A stretch of 5,334 bases of DNA, from the NCBI GenBank assembly GCA_964440405.1, contig CAYTSB010000054.1, forward strand, positions 1 through 5,334, given 5' to 3'. Numbering within the stretch: position 1 is the stretch's first letter; each line of letters opens with the position of its first letter. Source of the stretch: DAOSVX01 sp964440405 (GTDB taxonomy: Bacteria; Bacillota_I; Bacilli_A; RF39; UBA660). The notes under the pieces are model-generated. The model was given only the letters and a program-made list of their open reading frames with translations. It was not told the origin of the DNA and made no database searches. The position numbers were made by a program, and so were the translations under genes. Shown here in pieces: positions 1-4,978 of this stretch.

Positions 1-32
1 TAAATGGTATATTATTGTTTGTCATGGGAGAC

Positions 33-109
33 GGGCGATTAGCTCAGTTGGTTAGAGCACTTGCCTTACAAGCAAGGGGTCATAGGTTCGAGTCCTATAT
101 CGCCCACCA
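33..109 (+). tRNA. tRNA-Val (TAC)
   Basis: The cloverleaf is complete. The acceptor strands GGGCGAT (33-39) and ATCGCCC (99-105) pair. The anticodon stem CTTGC/GCAAG encloses a 7-base loop with anticodon TAC at 67-69. GGTTCGAGTCC forms the T arm. The discriminator is A106 and CCA (107-109) is encoded in the DNA. It is the first of five tandem tRNA genes; the cluster may begin to the left of the window. Confidence 0.97.
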
Positions 110-115
110 TTTTTT

Positions 116-191
<76 letters not shown>

Positions 192-194
192 GTT

Positions 195-278
195 GGAGGG
201 ATAGCGAAGTGGCCAAACGCGGCAGACTGTAAATCTGTTCCTTCGGGTTCCATGGTTCAAATCCATGTCCCTCCACCA
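195..278 (+). tRNA. tRNA-Tyr (GTA)
   Basis: The acceptor strands GGAGGGA (195-201) and TCCCTCC (268-274) pair. The anticodon stem GCAGA/TCTGT carries GTA at 229-231. The 84-base length comes from the long variable arm (around 238-250) expected of bacterial class II tRNA-Tyr. CCA is encoded at 276-278. Only three bases separate it from the Thr gene. Confidence 0.97.
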
Positions 279-286
279 CTTTATAT

Positions 287-362
287 TGCCTCGTAGCCAA
301 GTGGTAAGGCATCAGACTTTGACTCTGACATTCCGGTGGTCCGAATCCACCCGAGGCAGCCA
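287..362 (+). tRNA. tRNA-Gln (TTG)
   Basis: The acceptor strands TGCCTCG (287-293) and CGAGGCA (352-358) pair, with U1-A72 as usual for tRNA-Gln. The anticodon stem TCAGA/TCTGA carries TTG at 319-321. The discriminator is G359 and CCA (360-362) is encoded. Confidence 0.96.
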
Positions 363-371
363 TTAAAATTT

Positions 372-447
372 GTCCTGTTAGCTCAGTCGGTAGAGCATTT
401 GACTTTTAATCAAAGGGTCATGCGTTCAAGTCGCATACAGGACACCA
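372..447 (+). tRNA. tRNA-Lys (TTT)
   Basis: The acceptor strands GTCCTGT (372-378) and ACAGGAC (437-443) pair. The anticodon stem TTTGA/TCAAA carries TTT at 405-407. The discriminator is A444 and CCA (445-447) is encoded. It is the last gene of the cluster, and a terminator hairpin follows after about 10 bases. Confidence 0.97.
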
Positions 448-456
448 TGTGTAAAA

Positions 457-488
457 AAACTCAGTAGCAACTACTGAGTTTATTTTTT
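457..488. terminator. Bidirectional Rho-independent terminator
   Basis: AAACTCAGTAG (457-467) and CTACTGAGTTT (471-481) form an 11-bp perfect stem with a CAA loop. On the + strand it is followed by A and six T (483-488), which ends the tRNA transcript. On the - strand it is followed by the complement of the A run at 453-456, giving a T run that ends the S1-protein transcript. The TAA stop of the S1 gene (480-482) lies at the foot of the stem. Confidence 0.92.
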
Positions 489-830
489 GTCTTTTTGTAA
501 TTTTTCATTGATCCAAATATTTAATTTTTCTTCTAATGGTTTAAAACCATTTTTTGATTCTTCTACTTTAGGTGGTTTCTTCTTGATTTTATAATCAATA
601 TCTTTAATCGATAATTTTAATTGTAAATTTTCTTCATCAACAGCTAGTATTTTACTATAAATAGTGTCTCCTGACTGAACAAAATTATTTATATCTTTAA
701 CAAAACCTGAAGAAATCTCTGAAATATGAATTAAGCCATCATAATAAGCATCGACATTAACAAATATTCCATACTTTTCTATTCCTGTAACTTGGCATTT
801 TATTGTTGAACCAATTTTATACTTTTGCAT
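480..830 (-). CDS. yugI: S1-domain RNA-binding protein, YugI/CvfD-like
   Basis: This 116-residue protein has one S1 (OB-fold) RNA-binding domain at about residues 4-77. It shows the S1 pattern: the IGSTIKCQVTGIEKYGIFVNV strands are followed by GLIHISEIS and GFVKDI, then a GD turn and VDEENLQLKLSIK. After a Lys/Pro linker (81-94), a short C-terminal helix, GFKPLEEKLNIWI, is also typical of the YugI/general stress protein 13 group. Family members bind RNA and associate with ribosomes; that role here is by homology. The ATG at 830 has AGGTGA about five bases upstream and a TGTTATAAT promoter just before that. It is a single-gene transcript divergent from the nfu gene and convergent with the tRNAs. 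The assignment to the S1 family is firm; the exact orthology to YugI is likely. Confidence 0.9.
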   Translation of the reverse strand: MQKYKIGSTIKCQVTGIEKYGIFVNVDAYYDGLIHISEISSGFVKDINNFVQSGDTIYSKILAVDEENLQLKLSIKDIDYKIKKKPPKVEESKNGFKPLEEKLNIWINEKLQKDKK

Positions 831-850
831 CCAGTCACCTCATATTTATT

Positions 851-859
851 ATTATAACA
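851..859 (-). promoter_or_regulatory. Extended -10 promoter of the S1-protein gene
   Basis: TGTTATAAT on the - strand is a perfect -10 hexamer with a TGn extension. No good -35 is seen at 16-18 bases. Transcription would start near 844, giving a leader of only about 14 bases that begins at the ribosome-binding site (835-842). Confidence 0.65.
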
Positions 860-866
860 TATTTTG

Positions 867-895
867 TTTACTTAATTAAAATTATTGTTTATAAT
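867..895 (+). promoter_or_regulatory. SigA-type promoter of the nfu gene
   Basis: TTTACT (867-872) and a perfect TATAAT (890-895) are 17 bases apart. The predicted start is near 902, directly before the GAGGTGA ribosome-binding site (903-909) of the Fe-S carrier gene. It lies back to back with the promoter of the S1 gene. Confidence 0.65.
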
Positions 896-915
896 AAAAA
901 TTGAGGTGAAACAAA

Positions 916-1140
916 ATGGAAGAAAAGATTGAAAAAGTATTAAATGAAATTAGGCCTTATTTAAATGATGATGGTGGCGATATTGAGTTTGTTAAATATG
1001 AAGATGGTTATGTCTATGTCAGACTTTTAGGTGGCTGTTCAAACTGTCCTCATCGTAATGAAACTATTAAGAGTGGTATTTTTAATGCCATGAAGCAGGA
1101 AATACCTGAAATTAAAGGGATTATTAATTTAGACCTTTAA
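916..1140 (+). CDS. yutI: NifU C-terminal-domain Fe-S cluster carrier (YutI/Nfu-like)
   Basis: This 74-residue protein consists almost entirely of the NifU-like C-terminal (Nfu) domain. The N-terminal helix leads into IRPYLNDDGGDIEFV, the family signature, then VYVRLLGGCSNCP with the two cluster-ligating cysteines C41 and C44 in a CxxC motif. In this family two subunits bind a [4Fe-4S] cluster between their CxxC motifs and pass it to target apoproteins in the cytoplasm. It is shorter than B. subtilis YutI but all core elements are present. The ATG has GAGGTGA seven bases upstream. It is the only protein gene on the + strand here, and its last 17 bases overlap the end of the convergent yutH gene. 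Confidence 0.95.
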   Translation: MEEKIEKVLNEIRPYLNDDGGDIEFVKYEDGYVYVRLLGGCSNCPHRNETIKSGIFNAMKQEIPEIKGIINLDL

Positions 1141-2053
1141 TCAACCAGTCAATCCGATATAATTTGGTTTTTTTACTTAAAAAGTAATACATTTCCTGTA
1201 AAAATTCTTCATATAAAGTGGCTAAATCAGTAATATTAAGAAGTTCATCTTCTTTTTTATTGCCATTAAGAATATCTTCATACATATCAAAATAATAAGA
1301 CGGATATAAAAGTCTAGCATAAAACATTTGATAAGAATAAGAAGTTAAATTTTTATTAGCAAAGTAATATTCTATCTCATCCCAGACATCTATTTTACTA
1401 AAAAATAAAGCTTTAATGTATTCAGCAACATCTCGTACTTCTAAATCTAGAATATAACTTAAAGGATTATTAAAATTAAGAACTATATTAGGATAAAAAA
1501 TTCTTTTATGCGCAATAGTAATTATATCCATTTCGCTTATTTTATTATCTATTTTAGTTTTACTAACATAACTAATAGCATTTTCTGCCAAGCCAATATA
1601 ATAACTGAAACTATTTAAGATTACTTCTTTACCTTTTCCTAATTCTCTAATTTGATATTCAAAATAATCAACTTTTTCACTCCATAAAGTATCCCAGTCA
1701 TTGCGATATAATTTGTTCTGTTTTTCTTTTACAATAAAACTATTACTAAATATCAACATATCTGCTATTGTTATTTTTTTATCAAACTGATCATTAATTT
1801 TTAGCATCGTATAATTAATTTCATTAATACTAGTTAATAATTTATTATCCCTATTTAGAATAAATGAGTGACATAAATATCTTCTTTTTAATAATTCTTC
1901 GCAAATATGATAAATTTCCGGTAAGTCAGCATTTGGTCTCAAAAAAGGCACAAAATAATATAAATTATTATTAATAGTAAAACTAAAAACATTGCCATTT
2001 TCATTAATTTCTTCTAAATCTAAATTATAGTAATAATTAATATTATTTTTCAT
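1124..2053 (-). CDS. yutH: YutH-type spore coat protein (CotS/YutH family)
   Basis: This 309-residue protein is recognised by segments shared with B. subtilis YutH: SFSYYIGLAENAISYV (148-163), AHKRI (181-185), ILDLEVRDVAEYIK (201-214), FYARLLYPSYYFDMYE (244-259) and a C-terminal RIDWLIKGL. Family members are spore coat proteins with a degenerate aminoglycoside-phosphotransferase-like kinase fold. The length is near that of YutH (about 340). I chose the ATG at 2053 because TAGGGA lies 6-7 bases upstream. The same frame stays open to a GTG at 2098, but those extra 15 codons would cross a terminator hairpin and its T run, so that start is very unlikely. No promoter of its own is clear; read-through from 2099-2805 or a sporulation sigma promoter that I cannot see is possible. 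Confidence 0.83.
   Translation of the reverse strand: MKNNINYYYNLDLEEINENGNVFSFTINNNLYYFVPFLRPNADLPEIYHICEELLKRRYLCHSFILNRDNKLLTSINEINYTMLKINDQFDKKITIADMLIFSNSFIVKEKQNKLYRNDWDTLWSEKVDYFEYQIRELGKGKEVILNSFSYYIGLAENAISYVSKTKIDNKISEMDIITIAHKRIFYPNIVLNFNNPLSYILDLEVRDVAEYIKALFFSKIDVWDEIEYYFANKNLTSYSYQMFYARLLYPSYYFDMYEDILNGNKKEDELLNITDLATLYEEFLQEMYYFLSKKTKLYRIDWLIKGLN
1143..1174 (+). terminator. Possible weak terminator of the nfu gene
   Basis: AACCA (1143-1147) can pair with TGGTT (1165-1169). AAT/ATT inside the loop can add three pairs after a three-base bulge. A run of seven T (1168-1174) follows. It lies three bases after the nfu stop and inside the antisense yutH coding sequence, so both constraints act on the same bases. 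The stem is short and interrupted, hence the low confidence. Confidence 0.4.
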
Positions 2054-2076
2054 ATATATCCCTAGAAAAATATATG

Positions 2077-2104
2077 AAAAAAGCTTGAGAATTATCACTC
2101 AAGC
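2077..2104 (-). terminator. Rho-independent terminator after the 2099-2542 gene
   Basis: On the - strand GCTTGAG (2104-2098) pairs with CTCAAGC (2089-2083) across an 8-base loop, followed by six T (2082-2077). The stem begins just before the TGA stop of the Pro/Glu-rich protein, so the stop codon itself is part of the hairpin. It separates that gene from yutH. Confidence 0.85.
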
Positions 2105-2542
2105 CGCTTTTTTAATTTCCCCTATTTCATTGGTTTTATTATTCAGTCTTGAAATAAGCTGTTCAACCATATCCTGCATAATTTTTAATGCCTCCTGCAT
2201 CCTTTGCATTTCAGCAATTATATTATCAGCCGACATATCCATTTCATTTAAATCCATATTAGGGAATGTTGGTTGTTCTTTTTGAGGTTCTTCTTCAGTT
2301 ATTGAAGGTACTTCTTTAAGCACAACTTCATTTGTTTCTAAAACTGGGGTCTCTTCTATTGGCGGAACCGTAACTACTGGATCAGGAATTTCAGGTATGA
2401 TTTCAAGCATTTCAGGAGCAGGTACTTCTTTTCCTTTTTTCTTCATAATCTCTAAGTGCAGAGGATTTAGCCCAATATTTTTGGCGACCACTTTGCCTAA
2501 ATAAAAATTCTTAGGATTTCCTCTAATTTTATATTGTGCCAT
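2099..2542 (-). CDS. Hypothetical Pro/Glu-rich protein with C-terminal coiled coil
   Basis: I do not recognise this 147-residue protein. Three parts can be seen. The first is a basic N-terminal segment (1-39) containing RGNPKNFYLGKVVAKNIGL. The second is a low-complexity Pro/Glu/Val linker (40-90) with repeated PEIP, PPIEETP and EEEPQKE stretches. The third is a Met-rich helix (about 97-140: EMQRMQEALKIMQDMVEQLI) with heptad-like hydrophobic spacing, probably a coiled coil. There is no signal peptide or membrane segment. The ATG at 2542 overlaps the TAA of the DUF1292 gene by one base and has a strong GGGAGGT eight bases upstream, so the two are translationally coupled. It ends in TGA inside a terminator. 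An adaptor or scaffold role would fit the shape but is a guess. Confidence 0.8.
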   Translation of the reverse strand: MAQYKIRGNPKNFYLGKVVAKNIGLNPLHLEIMKKKGKEVPAPEMLEIIPEIPDPVVTVPPIEETPVLETNEVVLKEVPSITEEEPQKEQPTFPNMDLNEMDMSADNIIAEMQRMQEALKIMQDMVEQLISRLNNKTNEIGEIKKAA

Positions 2543-2805
2543 TAAATATTACCTCCCGATATTACTTCTTTCATTATTTCTTTAATTTTATTCCATTCTT
2601 CTTCACTATCAATAGACTTAGCTACTTCTTTGCCATTTTCATTCGTTAAACCAGCAACATAAAGCTTAACTAAATCATTTTCTAATTTTTCATTTAGAGT
2701 ATAAACGACATATTTATTACCAGTTTCAATAATTTCAAATGCCATAACTAACTCTGCCTCAAAAGGTTGTCCTCCTTCTGGTGAAACGATTATTTTGTTA
2801 TCCAT
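2542..2805 (-). CDS. DUF1292 family protein
   Basis: This 87-residue acidic cytoplasmic protein matches the DUF1292 layout (YrzB-like small Firmicutes proteins). It has an N-terminal I-V-SPEGG turn, then AFEIIETGNKYVVYTLNE (23-40), a V-K-LYVAGL strand and a terminal SEEEWNKIKEIMKEVI helix (67-82). The function of the family is unknown. The ATG at 2805 has AGAGGG about six bases upstream. It is the first gene of a two-gene transcript with the Pro/Glu-rich protein and has a good promoter lying in the end of yutD. Its TAA shares a base with the next ATG, and the next gene's ribosome-binding site is inside its last codons. Confidence 0.85.
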   Translation of the reverse strand: MDNKIIVSPEGGQPFEAELVMAFEIIETGNKYVVYTLNEKLENDLVKLYVAGLTNENGKEVAKSIDSEEEWNKIKEIMKEVISGGNI

Positions 2806-2828
2806 TCATATCCCTCTATTCTTCTTTA

Positions 2829-2856
2829 ATTATATCATACTACTTAGTTTTTTCAA
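2829..2856 (-). promoter_or_regulatory. SigA-type promoter of the DUF1292 operon
   Basis: On the - strand TTGAAA (2856-2851) is followed after 16 bases by TATAAT (2834-2829), with a TGn extension (TGATATAAT). The -35 and part of the spacer lie inside the last codons of yutD. The predicted start is near 2822, about 17 bases before the ATG. It is the best promoter match in the window. Confidence 0.75.
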
Positions 2857-3115
2857 TAATAAAATATTTACACTCATAAGCACAATTGTTTTTAATATAA
2901 TCATCTATTTTAGTATAATCATTAATTTTGTTATAAGCTTTATTAGTTTTTTTATTAAAACCTTTAAGTCTTAACTTTCCATAAGCCCAATCACCAACAA
3001 TAAAATCATAAATATGAAAAAATTCACCATATTTAAGTTTTAAATTTTCTAAATCAAAACCATCTTTTTCATTTTTTATTAACTTATATTGCTTGTTATC
3101 TATTTCAAATTCCAT
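2840..3115 (-). CDS. yutD: YutD family protein (DUF1027)
   Basis: This 91-residue protein carries the hallmark of the family, YDFIVGDWAYGKLRLKGF, at residues 36-53. It is preceded by KNEKDGFDLENLKLKYGEFF and followed by a C-terminal NNCAYECKYFIIEK with two cysteines (C78, C82). YutD is conserved across Bacilli; its biochemical role is not established as far as I know. The ATG at 3115 has a strong AAGGGGG eight bases upstream, and the start lies only four bases after the stop of the upstream gene, so the two form an operon. The family member in B. subtilis is also a small cytoplasmic protein in the yut cluster. The assignment rests on the long exact motif and is secure. Confidence 0.93.
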   Translation of the reverse strand: MEFEIDNKQYKLIKNEKDGFDLENLKLKYGEFFHIYDFIVGDWAYGKLRLKGFNKKTNKAYNKINDYTKIDDYIKNNCAYECKYFIIEKTK

Positions 3116-3119
3116 ATTT

Positions 3120-3917
3120 TTACCCCCTTATAAATCCCAATAATATAATGAATCCAACTAGGATTCCCGTAGCAATAAAACCTAAAAGTAAAACTGAATC
3201 GATAACAGCATTACCGCTAGTTAAAATTAATTTTTTAGGGTTTTCTATAGTTCTTCCCCCACTTGTTTCCGTATCCATTTCATTCTGAATTCTAGCATTT
3301 AACTTGACAATTTCATTTACACTCAATTTACTTACTTCATCATAAGATAAACCATAATTCTGATAAATATTAGCAGCCAGTAAAGGCTTATTTACCTCAA
3401 CTACTGGATGTAATAATTCAGTTTTAACTTTATACCAGTAATTCCCTATAGCATCTGGTTTTTTATTAATTAATAAATTATATAACTTAATAATTGGATT
3501 AACATTATTCTTGGAATAGATAAGTTCTTCATATGAAGCAAATTCTGAAATCGTGATTAGTTGCTTTTTACCTTTTGATTTTACCATATCAATTAAATTA
3601 AAATAAATTTGATTTAATAACTCTGTATTTTCCAAGCATCTGTTAGCAATATATTTTTGATAAAATTCTTCTAAATTGTCAAGAAATTCTTGAACTTCAG
3701 ATTTTTTTAGTCCATAGACCGTTAAATTATTTAACAAAACACTTAAATTTTGTGATAAATAAGGATTAATAATATTTATTTCGCCATAAATTATAATTAA
3801 AAACTTAGTAATATTTAGGATTGGATTGTGTTTTGCAAATTTATTTTGCTTTTCTTTTAAGTATAAATCAATCATGTAATTAAAAGATACACTTAAATTA
3901 CCCATTGATATATCCAT
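3120..3917 (-). CDS. Hypothetical protein with one C-terminal transmembrane helix
   Basis: I do not recognise this 265-residue protein. Residues 1-200 appear largely helical and soluble, with many Asn, Leu, Ile and Tyr residues and no signal peptide. There is a YGLSYDEVSKLSVNEIVKL segment near 178-196 and a Ser/Gly/Thr-rich stretch near 215-225. The last 28 residues form one hydrophobic helix (238-262: SVLLLGFIATGILVGFIILL after AVID) ending in FIRG. That suggests a tail-anchored protein with the bulk in the cytoplasm. The first of two in-frame ATGs (3917, 3905) is preferred because AGGTGA lies five bases upstream of it. An extended -10 promoter precedes it. It is followed after four bases by yutD and lies 37 bases after yunB, so a link to the sporulation or cell-envelope genes around it is possible but unproven. 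Confidence 0.82.
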   Translation of the reverse strand: MDISMGNLSVSFNYMIDLYLKEKQNKFAKHNPILNITKFLIIIYGEINIINPYLSQNLSVLLNNLTVYGLKKSEVQEFLDNLEEFYQKYIANRCLENTELLNQIYFNLIDMVKSKGKKQLITISEFASYEELIYSKNNVNPIIKLYNLLINKKPDAIGNYWYKVKTELLHPVVEVNKPLLAANIYQNYGLSYDEVSKLSVNEIVKLNARIQNEMDTETSGGRTIENPKKLILTSGNAVIDSVLLLGFIATGILVGFIILLGFIRG

Positions 3918-3933
3918 ATTATCACCTATTTTT

Positions 3934-3942
3934 ATTATAACA
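3934..3942 (-). promoter_or_regulatory. Extended -10 promoter of the 3120-3917/yutD operon
   Basis: TGTTATAAT on the - strand lies in the 37-base gap after yunB. The region 16-17 bases upstream (TTTCTT/TTCTTA) is a poor -35. The predicted start, near 3927, falls at the AGGTGA ribosome-binding site, giving a leader of about 10 bases. The 14 bases around it match the S1-gene promoter almost exactly. Confidence 0.6.
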
Positions 3943-3954
3943 TATTAACTATTT

Positions 3955-4701
3955 TTAAGAAATAGAAATTTCTTCAGTTTCTTTAATTAAAGATCCACCG
4001 TAAATATGTGGTACTTTCCCTTGAATTGCTTTAGCACACAATAGCAATTTAACAATATAATTACCGTCTTCTTTGTTAAGAGAAATTATTACCCGATTAT
4101 TCATATCTATTACTAAATAAATTTCTAGCAAGGCATTATTAAGTCCGTAGCTGGTTACCTTGGTTTCCAAATTAGCAAAAATATTACCAATAAACATTAT
4201 CTTAGAAGGTATTTTAGGCCCTAAATTAGCTACACTGGGTACATTAAAAGCGCTACCTGTCGGAATAAAAGCAATCAGTCCATGATTACCAGAATCCAGA
4301 AATTTTTCATCTACCAGTGATTTAACATTCCCGTTTTCCAATAATTTAATACTACTTTTCAAATTAGCACTGACATCTTTAATTATTTCATAAACATAAT
4401 CCAAATTATAATCTATAGAAATGATTTCATTACTCTTATTTAAAACCGGAATTAATATTTGATCAACATCAATATTTTTAATTACCCCACTTTTAATATT
4501 ATTAATTATTAAAGTATTATTTATTTCCTGTAATTTGATTTTAGAAACATCTAAAATAACCGGCGCTATTTTTTTACTATAAATAGTTATTAACAAAACA
4601 GTATTTAAAAGAACTAATAAAATAGTTATTAAAATAATATTCTTTTTTAAAGTTATTTTTCTCTTTCTTCTTTTAAATTTATTCATAGTAATTTTATGCA
4701 T
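3955..4701 (-). CDS. yunB: Sporulation protein YunB
   Basis: This 248-residue protein is close to the length of B. subtilis YunB. It has a basic N-terminus (KFKRRKRKITLKK, 8-20), a single membrane helix at about 22-41, and an extracytoplasmic domain of roughly 200 residues. The family core is clear: IPTGSAFNVPSVANLGPKIP (146-165), then YGLNNALLEIYLVIDMN (185-201) and QGKVPHIYGG (227-236). YunB is a sporulation protein made in the mother cell under SigE control in B. subtilis; this is known of the family, not seen here. The ATG at 4701 has no ribosome-binding site and sits two bases after the T run of a terminator. A second in-frame ATG at 4686 also lacks one, so the start is uncertain by five residues. 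No promoter is evident. Confidence 0.9.
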   Translation of the reverse strand: MHKITMNKFKRRKRKITLKKNIILITILLVLLNTVLLITIYSKKIAPVILDVSKIKLQEINNTLIINNIKSGVIKNIDVDQILIPVLNKSNEIISIDYNLDYVYEIIKDVSANLKSSIKLLENGNVKSLVDEKFLDSGNHGLIAFIPTGSAFNVPSVANLGPKIPSKIMFIGNIFANLETKVTSYGLNNALLEIYLVIDMNNRVIISLNKEDGNYIVKLLLCAKAIQGKVPHIYGGSLIKETEEISIS

Positions 4702-4702
4702 T

Positions 4703-4725
4703 AAAAAATAATACTAGCAGTATTA
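4703..4725 (-). terminator. Rho-independent terminator before yunB
   Basis: On the - strand TAATACT (4725-4719, read in reverse complement) pairs with AGTATTA (4715-4709) across a 3-base GCT loop, followed by six T (4708-4703). The 7-bp stem has only two C-G pairs, so it is modest in strength. It probably ends transcription coming from the surface-protein gene and its fragment at the right end. Confidence 0.6.
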
Positions 4726-4738
4726 CTTTATTAATGAT

Positions 4739-4894
4739 TTACGATGCAATTATCCATAGATCAACTAAAGTTCCTGTCCCACCTGATATTGTTGTTTCAG
4801 ATTTTAAAGAAACTACCGGGCGAACACCGTTGCTGTACACATACCATGCGACAGCAGACGAGTTAGATGTGCTAAGGCAAGCTCTTTTCGTGCA
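4739..4894 (-). pseudogene. 3' fragment of a surface-protein paralogue
   Basis: In the frame that ends at TAA (4739-4741) the strand encodes 51 residues, ending RPVVSLKSETTISGGTGTL, then VDLWIIAS. The last 27 residues match the tail of the neighbouring gene at 4979 in 23 positions, and the last 84 bases match in about 69. Upstream the text reads RACLSTSNSSAVAWYVYSNG and then meets an in-frame stop at 4895-4897, with no start codon or ribosome-binding site. Compared with the intact gene about 13 residues are missing between SNG and VRP. The fragment is either a decayed paralogue or a silent cassette. Most base differences in the shared part are silent or conservative, so the coding constraint was recent or is still acting. 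Confidence 0.75.
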
Positions 4895-4929
4895 TTACCC
4901 CATATATATAAAATATATACCGTAGTTTT

Positions 4930-4953
4930 GGCCCTCAAAGGGTTTTTCGGGCC
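4930..4953. repeat. Nested inverted repeat between the two paralogues
   Basis: GGCCC (4930-4934) can pair with GGGCC (4949-4953). Alternatively CCCT (4932-4935) pairs with AGGG (4939-4942) around CAA, followed on the + strand by five T. The second form looks like a small + strand terminator, but no + strand gene ends here. On the - strand, downstream of the surface-protein gene, no T run follows. Its G+C richness stands out in this AT-rich gap. The role is unknown. Confidence 0.4.
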
Positions 4954-4978
4954 TTAATGAGATTACAGATTTTGTTTT

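Noticed and set aside
5..13. TGGTATATT as an extended -10 promoter for the tRNA cluster
   Set aside because: Its position before the first tRNA is plausible, but the -35 region is outside the window and the cluster may begin further left.
2069..2076. CATATATT as a SigE-like -10 for yutH
   Set aside because: It is close to CATACAnT, but no convincing -35 lies at the right distance and the start would cut into the ribosome-binding site.
2054..2098. N-terminal extension of yutH from a GTG at 2098
   Set aside because: The 15 codons cover a terminator hairpin and T run, no ribosome-binding site precedes the GTG, and the ATG at 2053 has a good one.
2085..2285. Open frame of 66 codons on the + strand
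   Set aside because: It is antisense to the Pro/Glu-rich protein gene, has no ribosome-binding site, and its start lies in a terminator stem.
4734..4925. Open frame of 63 codons on the + strand
   Set aside because: It is the antisense of the paralogue fragment; the - strand has clear homology to the neighbouring gene, and the + strand frame has no ribosome-binding site.
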